Notes under the pieces: model-generated
Databases searched by the model: none
What the model was told of the DNA's origin: nothing
Seen by the model: only the letters and a program-made list of their open reading frames with translations
Assembly: GCA_038496445.1 (NCBI GenBank)
Contig: JALMLS010000627.1
Span: forward strand, 202,972 to 266,971
Origin: Trichosphaerium sp. ATCC 40318
Lineage: Eukaryota; Discosea; Flabellinia; Trichosidae
DNA length: 64,000 nt
Direction of reading: 5' to 3'
Shown here: positions 11,216-21,831 of the stretch, piece by piece
Layout: each line of letters starts with the position of its first letter
How positions within the stretch are numbered: position 1 is the first letter of the stretch
Position numbers and translations under genes: made by a program

Positions 11216-12596
11216 CAGTGTTAGTAATGTTGAGTTTTTTATATAGCTCATGAAACATGATGTTTCTTTTATCGTAGACGCGTTTGTGGCCATTCAGTAT
11301 TCGGAGTTGCAGCTGTTTGAGTTTGTCTTTGATGTATTTCGGGTCATATCCTGCATATTTACATGCTTCAACTGTGTTGGTTAAGATGTATGCTCCTGTG
11401 TACGCTTCTCTAGCGTATTTAGTTTTTTTTGCTTTTTTGTTTTTTCGTTTCTTGGTGTTGCGGAGGTTTTTATTGACGTAGTTTTTGATTTCCTCTGTAT
11501 TTTCTGTACGTACATCTTCAGTTGCTTTACAATGGTTGATTATGTGATCTGTATCTTCTTTGTGGTGCCCGCATAGTATGCAGCTGGGTTCCTTGTATTT
11601 TTTGTTGAAGTAGTCAGTGTTGTGTGGTCCAGTGGCTTTATTTAGTGTGTATCTGCCACTTAGGTTGTTGTTTCGCAGTTTAAATTGGAAGGTGGTGATG
11701 TTGTCCATTAGTGGCATTTTGTCGTTGATGACTTGATTGGATATCTTATGCTCAACTTGTGTCAGGATTGGGAGTTTGGCATTCATGTCTTTTTCATGTA
11801 TTTGGTTACTGATGTTTCTGATCCGTTTACGGATGTTTCCTTCAATGATTTCATTATCATTGTATAAGGTGTAGTTGAAGGCTACTCGTCTATTCGGCGT
11901 TGGAGGCTTCTTTAAGTATGTTCCTTCCTTTGCTAGGGTGTCCGCTTCTTCGTTTCCGTGAAGAATCCATTCTATGTTTTTACCAAATTGTTTCTCAAGT
12001 GCTTTAAGTTCTTTGTTTAGGAGTTCCAGCTTCTTAGGTTGGTTTGCGTATTTCTTTCTTTTTTCTTCTACATGACTGGGTACTTTCCAGAATTTTGTGT
12101 ATGATTTATGTTTGTCTCTTTGTTTGATTGTTTGTAGGATTTCTATGATGAGTGATGCATTGTACGCATTCATTCTTTGAGAGTGTTTCCATTTGTGCCA
12201 GTTTTCGACCGCCGTGATGACGTATTTGGAGTCTGTGAAGAGGTTGATGTTTGAGGTCTGGTGTGTGTTTTTGAGTGCCCAGAGTGCAGCTTCTAGCTCG
12301 GCTGCGTCAACTGTGTTTCCGGTAATGCATGGTAGCGCTACATTGTTAGGGGAGCTTCTATTGAAGTACACTCCGAAGCCTGCTGTGTCGCTGTGTTCCA
12401 TCTTGGAGCCGTCTGTCCATATGTCCACTGTTTTGCTGGGTTCAGTGGGTGGTTCCCATTTCTTATATATTTCGTAGTGTTGTGGTTGTTTGATTTTGAG
12501 GTGATTTCGTATTTTTCCATTTCTTTTTGAGATCAGTGCTTTCAGTTGGTTTATGTAAGTTGGTGTGACGTATTGTTGAAGCGTACTTTCAATCAA
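11211..12596 (-). CDS. Retrotransposon C-terminal fragment: RNase H plus zinc knuckle
   Basis: About 461 residues remain. RNase HI signatures occur in order: DGSKM (first Asp), DAAELEAALWAL (Glu), FTDSKYV (second Asp) and GNEEADTLAKEG (last Asp), so the active-site set is present. The C-terminal part has a C-x2-C-x8-H-x4-C cluster (CILCGHH...HIINHC) typical of the tail of LINE ORF2 proteins. The first residue is encoded by TTG, so there is no true start codon: this is the surviving 3' end of ORF2. RNase H in such elements degrades the RNA strand of the RNA-DNA hybrid. The frame itself is intact, which suggests a fairly recent insertion. Confidence 0.85.
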   Translation of the reverse strand: MIESTLQQYVTPTYINQLKALISKRNGKIRNHLKIKQPQHYEIYKKWEPPTEPSKTVDIWTDGSKMEHSDTAGFGVYFNRSSPNNVALPCITGNTVDAAELEAALWALKNTHQTSNINLFTDSKYVITAVENWHKWKHSQRMNAYNASLIIEILQTIKQRDKHKSYTKFWKVPSHVEEKRKKYANQPKKLELLNKELKALEKQFGKNIEWILHGNEEADTLAKEGTYLKKPPTPNRRVAFNYTLYNDNEIIEGNIRKRIRNISNQIHEKDMNAKLPILTQVEHKISNQVINDKMPLMDNITTFQFKLRNNNLSGRYTLNKATGPHNTDYFNKKYKEPSCILCGHHKEDTDHIINHCKATEDVRTENTEEIKNYVNKNLRNTKKRKNKKAKKTKYAREAYTGAYILTNTVEACKYAGYDPKYIKDKLKQLQLRILNGHKRVYDKRNIMFHELYKKLNITNTD

Positions 12597-12671
12597 AAGT
12601 ATAAGCCAGTTGCAACTTAATGTTTCTTATTTTTTGAGTGACCAACGAAAGAAACAACAAGAGCTTTGACA

Positions 12672-13309
12672 ATGACAAAACAATTTTACGCCGTAAAACA
12701 GCTATCTACCTTATTCATAGCGTATTCGTGCGTAAGACAAGCCTTCTTTACGCTATATTTCATAATATACTCGATTTCAACCGAAACGGTATGTCATTTA
12801 TTGTTTGCGCTATTTCTTAATGATATTTCGCTATTTAGGCACCTTGGTGGCGTGGAAGACAAAGAAAAGAAAACTTTGAATATATGTTTCAATCAGGCTG
12901 TTATTTGGCCCTTTATTACATCGCTTATTGTATTATTTTAAATATTGATGATATCATGTCTTATGTACTAAACCCCGCGTTTTTTAAGAGGCACGTGTCT
13001 TGGAAACTGAAGTTTTTTATCAATCTTGACAATCCAAAAAAAGGACTTTCGTTTTCAGCGATTAATTATTGTTGTAGGCATTTTGAAGACTTCAAAATCC
13101 TATGGAAGCGTTTAGGGTTTCCTACTGCACAGAAAAAGGAAGCAACTGTTCTTGTATACTATCGTACAATCAAGAAAATAATCAACTCTGCGATTGGATA
13201 CTTAAAGGCTGCAGACCAGTACTTTGTGATGTTTGTCAAAAACAGGACCAAAGAAAATTCTGGAGATACTAAAACTAGAACTTGTTTAAAGGCCTCTATT
13301 GTAGACTAG
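12672..13309 (+). CDS. Orphan protein, about 196 aa, two exons
   Basis: Exon 1 is 12672-12788 and exon 2 is 12839-13309. The 50-nt intron starts GTATGT and ends ATTTAG, and the join is phase 0 on both sides. Exon 1 encodes a hydrophobic, aromatic-rich stretch (LFIAYSC, then FFTLYFIIYSI). The product continues with a basic APWWRGRQRKENFEY segment and a second hydrophobic stretch (LALYYIAYCIIL). The C-terminal half is basic and polar (WKRLGFPTAQKKEATVLVYYRTIKK). A membrane association is possible. I recognise no family. It lies directly next to the truncated end of the retroelement and reads away from it. Confidence 0.5.
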
Positions 13310-13578
13310 CAAACTGGTAAAAGGTAGATTAAAAGGACATCGTTAACAAGACATGTCAAAGCGTTCTGTATTACTGCAACAATAGCTTGTAGTTAACTAA
13401 ACAACGTAAATAATGTATAAAACAAATTAAAAAGCTATTCGGTTGCCACTCTCGGTTTTTTATTGCTTATCTCGGCCGTTTCGCGTTAGTCGAAGGATAG
13501 ACGCTATTCATGCTACTTTGAAAGGTTTCGTGTTGGGTCTTGAGCGTTCAAATGAAATTGCAGAATCAGTACAACAAA

Positions 13579-15498
13579 ATGACCACTAAAGCTGTGAGAA
13601 TACCGTATAGTAAACTAGTAGATGTAAGCGGTAGTGTAGACCTTGGAAAGGAGATAGAAGCGGCTTACGGGTATGTTATTAACGTATTGACCTTGTAATT
13701 ACTGTAGTAGATACACAGGGCTTGGATTATTGATTATTGACGACATTCCTGGTTAGTAATTTGAGGTTATCGCTCAAAATAACGGAAAAGCAGGTGTTAG
13801 CGACCTCCGTGATAAATTACTGCGTCTAAGCAGTGAATTTGCTCATTTGCCAGAAGAAGCGAAAGAACCACTCGTACACAAGAAGGTAGACCCTATTCCA
13901 TGTATATGCCGTTATTTTAAGCTATTTGTAGAGCCACTACTGTGTTGGTTGGAGTCACGGTCGTGAAAACTTAAACGGCACACCAGGTAATAATGATACC
14001 GCGTCGTACAACGCGCTTTTAACATTAGTGCGTACACTAAGAAAATTGCGAGTGGCCAGCAGAAAATTTTTCGAAAAATCATTCACAACAAAGGCCCTGT
14101 TTTAATTTTTTGCGTTTGTGGAAACACCGTTGCTGTATATACTGCATTGATCGTATTAGTAGACTTATTGGCTGCGTTCTAAACCCAGAAATCTTTTTTT
14201 TTTTGTTTTTTTTCAAATCTTCATTTATGCTCCTTAACGTTTACACACACGTGTCCTGATGTTTTTATTGCCGTAAAAGTTTATTTATGCGACTAGGGCT
14301 TTTTTTGTTCAGACCTAAACGTCACGTGCTCATTTTTCTTCTTTAGATGTATCAAAGGGATCTTTTTATAATAATCCAATAATGGATGTACCTACAACAG
14401 ATGAATCACTTATTGAACAGTACCCTGAGCTTTGTAGCGCTAATATATGGCCTGATAATGTCCTTCCTGATTATAAACCAACATTTAAAGCAATGGGACA
14501 ATTAGTAGTAAACGTTGGAAAGCTTATCGCCAAGTACGCCCAGGAATTTTAATTCTTGTTTCTTTAGGGTTGCTATGTCAAGCCGGAAACTTTTTTTTGT
14601 TATTTTTGAGTTTTTGATTTTTTGTTCTTAGGCACTGTGATAAGTATGTTGAAAGCAAATTAAAGGATAAATATATAAATTCAATACATGATGTTATAGA
14701 TCAAAGTAATTCCATAAAGGCAAGGTTACTTCATTATTTTGCTGTCGAGGCAGAAGAAAAACGAACAAGGTAACTCAATTAGCCCTTGTTTTTTCATCTG
14801 GCTTACTGTTTTTTGTAGAGACTCTTGGTGCGGCTGGCATAATGACAGTGATGTTCTAACAGGACTGGTACCTGCTATATACAGAAATAAGGAAGGAAAG
14901 ATTGTTTCTAATCCAGATACTCAAGCTGGTCTTTGGATACGTACCAGACAAGACCAAGAGGTACACGCTTAAATAAAAACTAGTCACTTAAAATTTTTAT
15001 CAAAAGGTTAAAGTAAGTGTTGGCTCGTCAAATGCCTTGGCATTTCAGATTGGTGAGATTGCACAAGTCTTGACAGGAGGATTACTTGTACGTGTGTATT
15101 TATCAAATGAAACAAAGCATGTTTGCTTATGGATATAGCGGGCTACTCCACACGCTGTACAAGCTATTAAATACCCTGAAAGGTACAGGTTTTTTTTGGG
15201 TTTTCTACTTTTCTATTATTCATTGCACGTGTCAGTCTCTAATAACGTGTTTCTTCTCTATAGTAAGGATATAGAGCGTGATACATTTGCAGTTTTTATG
15301 CAACCAAAGGTGACTTACATGATAAAGTCTCCAAAAGACTCTGATTTAAAGGTATGGACAAAAAACTGTTGTTTACAGATCTTAATCTTTTTTTTTCAGA
15401 AAATTGAAGTGGGCCAATATACACGTGAAATGACAGCAGGAGAGTTCCAAGGTGCTACTTTAAGATACTATTATGAACGTAGTGTTGAGAAACAATAA
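13579..15498 (+). CDS. 2-oxoglutarate/Fe(II)-dependent oxygenase, isopenicillin N synthase-like
   Basis: About ten exons join in phase from the ATG at 13579. The protein begins VRIPYSKLVD and contains a YTGLGLLIIDDIPG strand, a SHYCVGWSHGRENLNG segment as in IPNS-fold enzymes, the iron-binding HxD motif in SWCGWHNDSDVLTGL, and the distal histidine in LLRATPHAVQAIKYPE. A late RDTFAVFMQP stretch contains an Arg/Phe region near the cosubstrate site. These are the double-stranded beta-helix landmarks of plant- and fungal-type 2OG oxygenases. The substrate cannot be read from sequence. One intron (about 13987-14345) is unusually long, roughly 360 nt, and holds two CACGTG palindromes; the others are 40-110 nt. 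Confidence 0.85.
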
Positions 15499-16244
15499 AA
15501 TAATGGATTACCAGAACTACAAGTGTAAAAATGAACACCAATTTAACCGTTATTTCAGAAACCAACGACATTTACAACATCTCCAATACCAGGCTGCACT
15601 ACGATTTAGTGGCATATGTTCACGAGTAGTATATCTTGGATTGGAAACAAAAACAAAAAGCGAGTGGTTCAGTTACTAATAGTACATGACATTTAATTAG
15701 TTTTTGTATTCATTTTCCTAGTATAGTTTCATTTACCCGTATCCTCTAGCCAATAACGATCTATCTCCACTTGGTAATCTATTAAATCAAAAGTAGTTTC
15801 ACTATATGCCATTAACACCGCATACGTGTACAATTCTCTAAACTGTGGTTACCCTACTTGAAATTTCAAGTGCAAACCGGGTAGTATTATATCAACAGTT
15901 CTACTGCCTCATGGAACGATGGTACGTGTGGTATTCAAGGCTTTTTAGCTGAGCCAATGTCATAGCTGACGTGTAGGTTGTGTACTAGCCATGCAGTCTG
16001 TACTGATCCACAATACCTTTTTCCGCAGATGGCATTAAAAAAAACATGAGAAGCAGTGTCTCCCACGTTTGCTTTGCTTTTTACACTTGCAAAAATTACA
16101 TTTATTGATTGTTTTTGTCAGCAAACGCAAGTAAACACCAACCACAAATGAGTACCGTGAAGTCACCAAATTGAAAAAAAGCGAGTTTTCGTTTCACTAT
16201 TGTTTTACAGTTACAGCAACCGTTAAATCAAACTAACAAAAAAA
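15499..16244. other. Intergenic region, no gene seen
   Basis: This stretch separates the oxygenase and the methyltransferase. A 68-codon frame at 15473-15679 overlaps the oxygenase stop and is best read as 3' UTR. I see nothing else. Confidence 0.4.
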
Positions 16245-17387
16245 ATGGCTTTACAAGGGTTAAAGCGTATGGTTCAAAGTGGATCAGTTGACTTTGGTCG
16301 TCAGAGGTTCGTTTAATACTACGAAACGCGTACAATAACTAAAACTAAGCGAAACATACGAAAAATACCGCCCAGGGTTTCCGAAATCATTCTACAATAA
16401 AATAAAGCAACGTATTGTAATCAAGGACGCCAGAGTCCTTGATATAGGCACAGGAACGTCATATTTAACCGAAAAATCTTCTAAAAACATTGTATTTAGG
16501 TACTGGGCATGTTGCCTTTGGTATGGTCGAAGCAGGCGCTTCAAAAGTGCGATACAAGTGAGCCAGTGGCTACTTACTATTGTTACAAAATAGGCGGTTG
16601 GTGTTGACATTTCAGAGAATCAAGTTATGGCAGCTAGGAAGTCCAACAAGAACAAAAACCTGGCTTGCACGTGCGTTCCTTTTACACTGGCAATAATTGC
16701 CGTTATTGACCTACCTTAGATTTGCTCAAGGCACTGCTGAAGAGACTAAGCAGGACTCTGATTCATTTGATATTGTTACTGCTGGACAGTGCTGGCATTG
16801 GTTCGATGGTGATAAAGGTGAGAATACAAGAACTCTTTTGTAACCGTTGGTAATGTATATAGCCCTTCAAGAGATAAATAGGGTATTAAAGCCTGACGGT
16901 TATTTGGTGATTGCTCACAATGACTACCTTACTCAAAGAAGCAAGGTTGCTAAGAAATCAGAAGAACTTGTACTAAAGTATAACTCAAAGTGGAAACTTA
17001 GCCAACATGATGGTACGTCATTTAGATATTTAAGGTATGAGCTTTAAACCTGATACACGTCTTTTCGGTTAGGTACTTATCCAAGTGAGATTCGAGACAT
17101 ACTAAGGGGAGGGTTTGAGTTCACAGAACAGTTTTGCTATGACGAGACTGTAAACTTTACTAGGGAGTCATGGTAGTTTCTTTCATCGTACTCTTCAAAA
17201 CAGTTCTTGTTGACTTTGTTTTAGGCAAGGTAGAATGCTTACTTGCAATGGTATTGGCTCATCTGATTTAAAAGAAGATGATATAAAGCTGTGGTCAGTT
17301 GACATGGACAAGATGCTATTTAGTTTTGAAGAGCCAATTCAAGTTTGGCATCGCATTTGGGTTACAATCGGAAAGAAACCATCTTAA
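16245..17387 (+). CDS. Class I SAM-dependent methyltransferase
   Basis: The start MALQGLKRMVQSGSVDFG is followed by YEKYRPGFPKSFYNKI, typical of the Crg1/TMT-like methyltransferase group. Motif I reads VLDIGTGT, motif II KAVGVDISENQ, the acidic loop FAQGTAEE, post-motif DIVTAGQCWHWFD, and motif IV EINRVLKPDGYLVI. The C-terminal domain has SWQGRMLTCNGIG and VWHRIWVTIGKKP. Introns are small; the first is 16307-16350. At 16454-16500 the splice junction after LDIGTGT does not rejoin the frame cleanly: the next exon reads GTGHVAFGMVEAG in a frame offset by one base. That is either an unusual splice site or a one-base indel. The substrate is unknown; related enzymes act on small carboxylates or lipids. 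Confidence 0.8.
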
Positions 17388-17567
17388 AGAACCCTTTTGT
17401 TCATACAGTCTGTGCTCAGTATTAAAATAAACCTAGTGCTTACCACGCAGCTGATTTAACCTTATCCTCACTAACTTTATTTGTCGTTAATCAACACATG
17501 TAACAACCTTAAATTCCGACATATACAACGCTAGAAAATGTGGTTTATTTTTAGAATGCCTTGTTTA

Positions 17568-18441
17568 CTAGTCTAAATGGGCTGTTACTGGATACAAGTG
17601 ATCCAAATCAGGTTTTTCTGTGCAATAATAATGTATCCAAACGCAACAATAGTGGTATGCAGCAACTAGCACTGCTGGTAGAGACCCATGAACCAATCCT
17701 GGTACGAACACAATGCCTACCATAAACAGATACATTGGATTATTAACAAGGCCAAAAATACCACCTTTAACAAGTCCCTTCTGTTTGTAGTACTCCGGGT
17801 AAAAATGATCAGCTCCTACACTCGATTGTAAGTACTCCATGGTCACGTTTTAAAGCAAAAAATCACGTGTCTTATCACTTCTTTCGTTTGTTTGCGTACC
17901 AGTAAGTCCTGCGATTCCAAAGTACATTACTACTGAGTATACTGTATATACTGCAGGTATCAAGATGGCTATTGCTAAAAATACTCTATACTCGAATGCA
18001 AGATTAAGCGTATGGCCACTGTTCATTGCAATTAACCCCATTGATATTGGTCTGCCCAGGAACAGTATATAAAACACTGTGGAATACACTATGAACCCAA
18101 TATCTTTACCCATACTAGGTACCTTTTAGCAAACGTTCAAGTAATGCAAAAAATATTGGAAGTTCCTCCCAAATCGAACTGTTTTAGAGCTTGAATGATC
18201 TGCTACATCCATGGCAAACTACGTACATTGTTGATACTAGCTTAGTATGAAGTTCAATGCGCCAAACAAGCCATACCCAACCAACGTGAAGAATATGGAC
18301 TGAAACACTTATCATCATAAAGGTAACAATGCCGTTGTCTTTGTAAGGCCAGTATATTGCGTATGCTAACAATCCAAGAAGTGTAAAGTGTATTACTTGG
18401 CGTTCTAGTATTTTGCCTAATGTTGAGTGCATTGGTTCCAT
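17568..18441 (-). CDS. Phospholipid/isoprenylcysteine methyltransferase-family membrane protein
   Basis: Three exons join in phase: 18441-18227, 18114-17900 and 17815-17568, with GTACGT, GTACGC donors. The product, about 225 aa, has several hydrophobic helices. The C-terminal part carries GIFGLVNNPMYLFMVG, then a long helix and YYCTEKPDLDHLYP. That NPMY plus E-K-P-D arrangement matches the catalytic core of PEMT-type phospholipid N-methyltransferases. I therefore infer SAM-dependent methylation of a lipid headgroup at the ER; an ICMT-like role cannot be excluded. I chose the ATG at 18441 because the longer frame upstream lacks membrane-protein character. Confidence 0.75.
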
Positions 18442-18849
18442 TAGTTTGTGTTGTTGTTGTATTGTAACAGTATGGATTATGTTGTGTAGTTCCAAACAAT
18501 TTTTAAAGCGTGAACAGGCGGGGATTAACAAAACATCCGGTTATTCTCGTCTTATTCAATGAACAGTGGCAACCGGTTAATTTATTGACTGTTCCCGGCC
18601 TTCCTCTTTATTTACCCGGATGAATTTTTATTTTCTTATGTAGGTACCAAGTAGGAATGATAGTGAAAACATTTGATAACAACTTGCCAGAGGAAATTTT
18701 GACTCAGTAAAAATACAATTTTATTTTAGTTTTGTTTTTCTCTTATCTACATTCTCTTGTCCACAACATATCGGCAATTACATATAGCCTTGTACATGCG
18801 TTAGTTACACCCCATAACGACTTTTTTATAGTCTCTACAGATTAATATG
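18442..18849. other. Intergenic region upstream of the PEMT-like gene
   Basis: About 400 bases lie between the start of the PEMT-like gene and the 3' end of the small membrane-protein gene. I see no coding signal and no CACGTG. Confidence 0.4.
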
Positions 18850-19507
18850 TCAAGAGCCATTATCGTCTGATTCATCACCTTCTTCACTGCTGGTTTTATG
18901 GCTTTAACAAAATCAGTAAAAAAACACTATCAAATCGTCTTAAATACGCTAATAACAATTTACGTACGGTACAATCGGTGACGGGCCATATGCGGATGCT
19001 TTTGGATCGCGTAAAACTGGTACAGCAGTAGGTGCTACATAATCAGCTGAAGGCACTCTTTTCTCTTTTTTCCCTTTTTTCCCTGTGTCAATATATGCAC
19101 GCGTATCGCGCGTATCACGCCCTTCTATAGTATTCCTTGGTGACTTTGTCGGGGATCGCGATCTTTGTATTGTTTTTTAGTATATATCACGTGTATCGAA
19201 GCGTCAAAGCGCGGTTTTGACTACAAACAAAAAAAAGCGTACAAATCTCCAAGATAATCCTCATCTTTGATCTCTTTGTCTTTTACTGTTGATGAGCGTT
19301 TTGCCTTTACGCAGCAAACAGCAAGACTTACAAATATACCTCCAAAGACCGCTAGAATACCAAATATAATTCCGATAATTACACCTACAGAGAGCCGTAA
19401 TTCACCTACGAGTATGTGTTTGTTCGATTTTCATGCTTTTTTTTTGTGTTTGCTTTTCTTCAACACCAAAAACGCGTACTAGGCGCTAGAGTTGATGCCT
19501 CTTGCAT
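18850..19507 (-). CDS. Small single-pass membrane protein with RS/KE-rich tail
   Basis: Four exons join in phase. Exon 1 encodes MQEASTLAPS; exon 2 a clear transmembrane helix (VGVIIGIIFGILAVFGGIF) followed by VCCVKAK and an acidic-basic stretch. Exon 3 encodes a tail with SRSPTKSPRN, two RDT units and GKKGKKEKR, then a proline-rich YVAPTAVPVL. The last exon ends SSEEGDESDDNGS. There is no signal peptide, so a type III (N-out) signal-anchor is likely. Cysteines after the helix could be palmitoylated. A CACGTG lies 60 nt upstream at 19567-19572. I recognise no family; the outline resembles small vertebrate-type adaptor membrane proteins only in layout. Confidence 0.6.
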
Positions 19508-19566
19508 AATTAGTTAAATACTTCCTATTATTGCCACTTCCAATATTCCGAATGGTTTCAACAGCG

Positions 19567-19572
19567 CACGTG
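19567..19572 (-). promoter_or_regulatory. CACGTG upstream of the 19507 start
   Basis: The palindrome sits 60 nt upstream of the ATG at 19507, the same spacing as at several other genes in the window. Confidence 0.4.
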
Positions 19573-19816
19573 ATAGTAAATAGCAAAACTTAAAGGCAAA
19601 CTTAATTACTTGTACTCGAGTATGATAATGACACTTGTTGAGATGACAACAGAGTAAATAAACACAACAAGAGAACGAACTCTTTTGTTGCTGAGGAGAA
19701 GAAGAACAGTGAGCAATTGACTCAAAGATTGATAGTGATAATAGCCAATTGAAACTTGTTCATGTTGAACAACTTGATGATAACGTTCTGTTTTACTACT
19801 TACTCTTGTACAATTG

Positions 19817-21762
19817 TCATAGATTTGAGTGTATCGCTGATGCTACTTCTCTTAGATTGTATTTGCCAAAAAGATTTTCTATAGAATCAGCAATGATCTA
19901 AATAGTTACAGTGAACACAAACCAAAATCGAAACCACTTTTTGCAAACAATATTGTTTCGGAGAAAAAGAAAGAAAAAATCTGTATTTACTGCCCATCGT
20001 AAAGTCATCCCAAAATAAAAAACTTCTAACATACCTGCGCGTTATTTTGTTGATACCTAAAGCCACATAAACAAAAAATATATTGGACTGTAGTAACAAT
20101 AACAAAACAAGTTGCAAACTTCGAAAAAAAAGAAATCAAAAAAAAAAAGTGAATATTTGCTTACCCTCCAGATAATACCATAAGAATAGGTATAGATCTT
20201 TCCAGCGCCATACCAAATACGATATCATCGCGCTCAATAATAGTTTCAGCTGATAAGCTAAAACCACCTGCACTGACATTTAAAACAATGACAAGAATAC
20301 ACCCAGAAATATTCAAAAAAAAAAAAAGTACCTAAAGGATCTCCGTCTAGAATATCTGTACCAGCGTTATAAAGTAACAATTCAGGTTCAAATTCGTCTA
20401 GTGATTCTTTTAATTCAGTTTTTATCATTGCAATATACTCATCATCTGTTATCTGTGACGTAATGCCTAATTCGAAAAAAAGTAAACAAAGAAAATCATG
20501 TGTATTACAACAGGTTACCTAAATCTTTTGATATTGCTTTTTTTGCACCTGAATCGTTTGGATATATACGCCTTTTATACTATGTTAGAAAAATTATATT
20601 TGCATTTATTACGGTCTACAGAAAGACACAATCGTACCTGTTGTAAACATCGAAAATATAAGTATTTTCTTTATCTCCGAGAAAATCTCTCTCGTGACCG
20701 TTTCCTAAAATGTATTCATACAAGAGAACTCCTCCAACAACTAGAAATGTACCTTGATGTGCATCTATATAGTCGTTAGGAGAAAGAAAAGAGATATAAA
20801 CAACCACAAACTAAAATGATATTTTTACCTAAGTCAACAATCATAACTTTGTTAGCCAACTTCTTCGCTCTCAACTCTTTAATTGCAAGTGTGATATCCG
20901 CTATAATCAACTTAGTTTTTTCCATATATAAAATGTAATAACGCACCATAAACACAGAATCCTTCACCTCGATAACCACAAGCATGGTGAAACCCCTAAA
21001 CAATTTAAGATTGAAAAAAAAGGAAAAAAAACTCGCGTACGCCACCTAAGTTAATAGCCCATCCTTTTGACATAGCCAACTCTAGTAAGTTAATGACTGT
21101 ATCAATACAGTATTTTCATCGCACCTGCTCCTAGAATCGTTCCTCCAGTAGCACGTAGCATAGGTGTAAGCACTCTACTTTTTACCTAAGATAGCATAAA
21201 TAAGCAACACGTGATTGTTAATATTGCAATATGTAATGAACTCATTATATAAAGAAGGAGTACACGTACCAAGAAATTAGGAAGGAAGGCTACAAAGGGA
21301 AGTTCGAGGATGTGTGCTAAGTTGTAAGACCTTGAAAAGGTTAGCTTTGGCAACAACAAAAAGTGCCAATGAAAAAATTGATAACTTACGATTGCAATGA
21401 TTTTAGGTAGGTGTCTGTATGAACGGTACCTAGTAGTTTAGCACTAGGGATGGAGGGCTCTATTTTTATGTTGAGTTTAAACGGTAATTTAGTGGTTACC
21501 TATGTATTCCTTCTTTCCTATGAGTTTACATGCGCGCAGAGCCTCATAAACTTGTAGTAGAGTTAGATGGTAAATCATTTCTGTTAAAAAAGACGAGGAG
21601 TAACGTACCACGCCCGTATTTCTGTGAGTCGAACGGATGAAGGTTTTCTAAGCCCCATGCAGTAATATTGTACCCCTTTACAACAATAAGTTATAAAACT
21701 GTAAACCATCGTACTGGTGCATAAATGAGTGGTAATGTGTTTGCGTGCGATGCTTCAGCCAT
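19817..21762 (-). CDS. HDAC11: Class IV histone deacetylase (HDAC11-like)
   Basis: The gene starts at the ATG at 21762. Fifteen or so short exons join in phase. The N-terminus reads LPLIYAPGYNIT, WGLENLHPFDSQKYG, as in HDAC11. Further landmarks follow in order: LPFVAFLPNF, ATGGTI, INLGGGFHHA (the paired active-site histidines), VDLDAHQGNGHERDF (zinc-binding Asp and His), IYPNDSGAKKAI, YNAGTDILDGDPLGG (third zinc ligand) and LMVLSGGYQ (catalytic-site tyrosine). It ends IIADSIENLFG. All metal and charge-relay residues are present, so an active zinc hydrolase is expected, either deacetylase or long-chain deacylase like animal HDAC11. Only 69 bp separate its start from the divergent hydrolase at 21832. 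Confidence 0.93.
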
Positions 21763-21831
21763 CTTGAGTGTCAACGATAGTATTTTTGGCAAAGCTGAGT
21801 TTGTCAGACTTAACCGCTTTAAAACAACATC
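21763..21831. promoter_or_regulatory. 69-bp divergent promoter of HDAC11 and hydrolase
   Basis: Two start codons face away from each other across 69 bp (ATG at 21762 on minus, ATG at 21832 on plus). Both genes are well supported, so both core promoters and 5' UTRs must fit here or overlap the neighbour's coding sequence. No CACGTG or TATA-like box is visible. Confidence 0.6.

Larger units (their letters stand above)
10979..12610 (-). mobile_element. 5'-truncated non-LTR retrotransposon with RNase H
   Basis: The element runs on the minus strand. Its left boundary is a (CTTTA)n run at 10979-11003, which reads (TAAAG)n as a 3' tail, as in several LINE clades. Two hairpins follow in the 3' non-coding part: CCCC-TGATA-GGGG at 11091-11103 and ACTAGCTCC...GGAG...AGCTAGT at 11188-11215. 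The coding part (11211-12596) starts in mid-protein. The frame continues upstream to a stop near 12627 with no reverse transcriptase, so most of the element is missing at the 5' end. Base composition is richer in G+C than the neighbours. I could not find a target-site duplication by eye. Confidence 0.75.
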
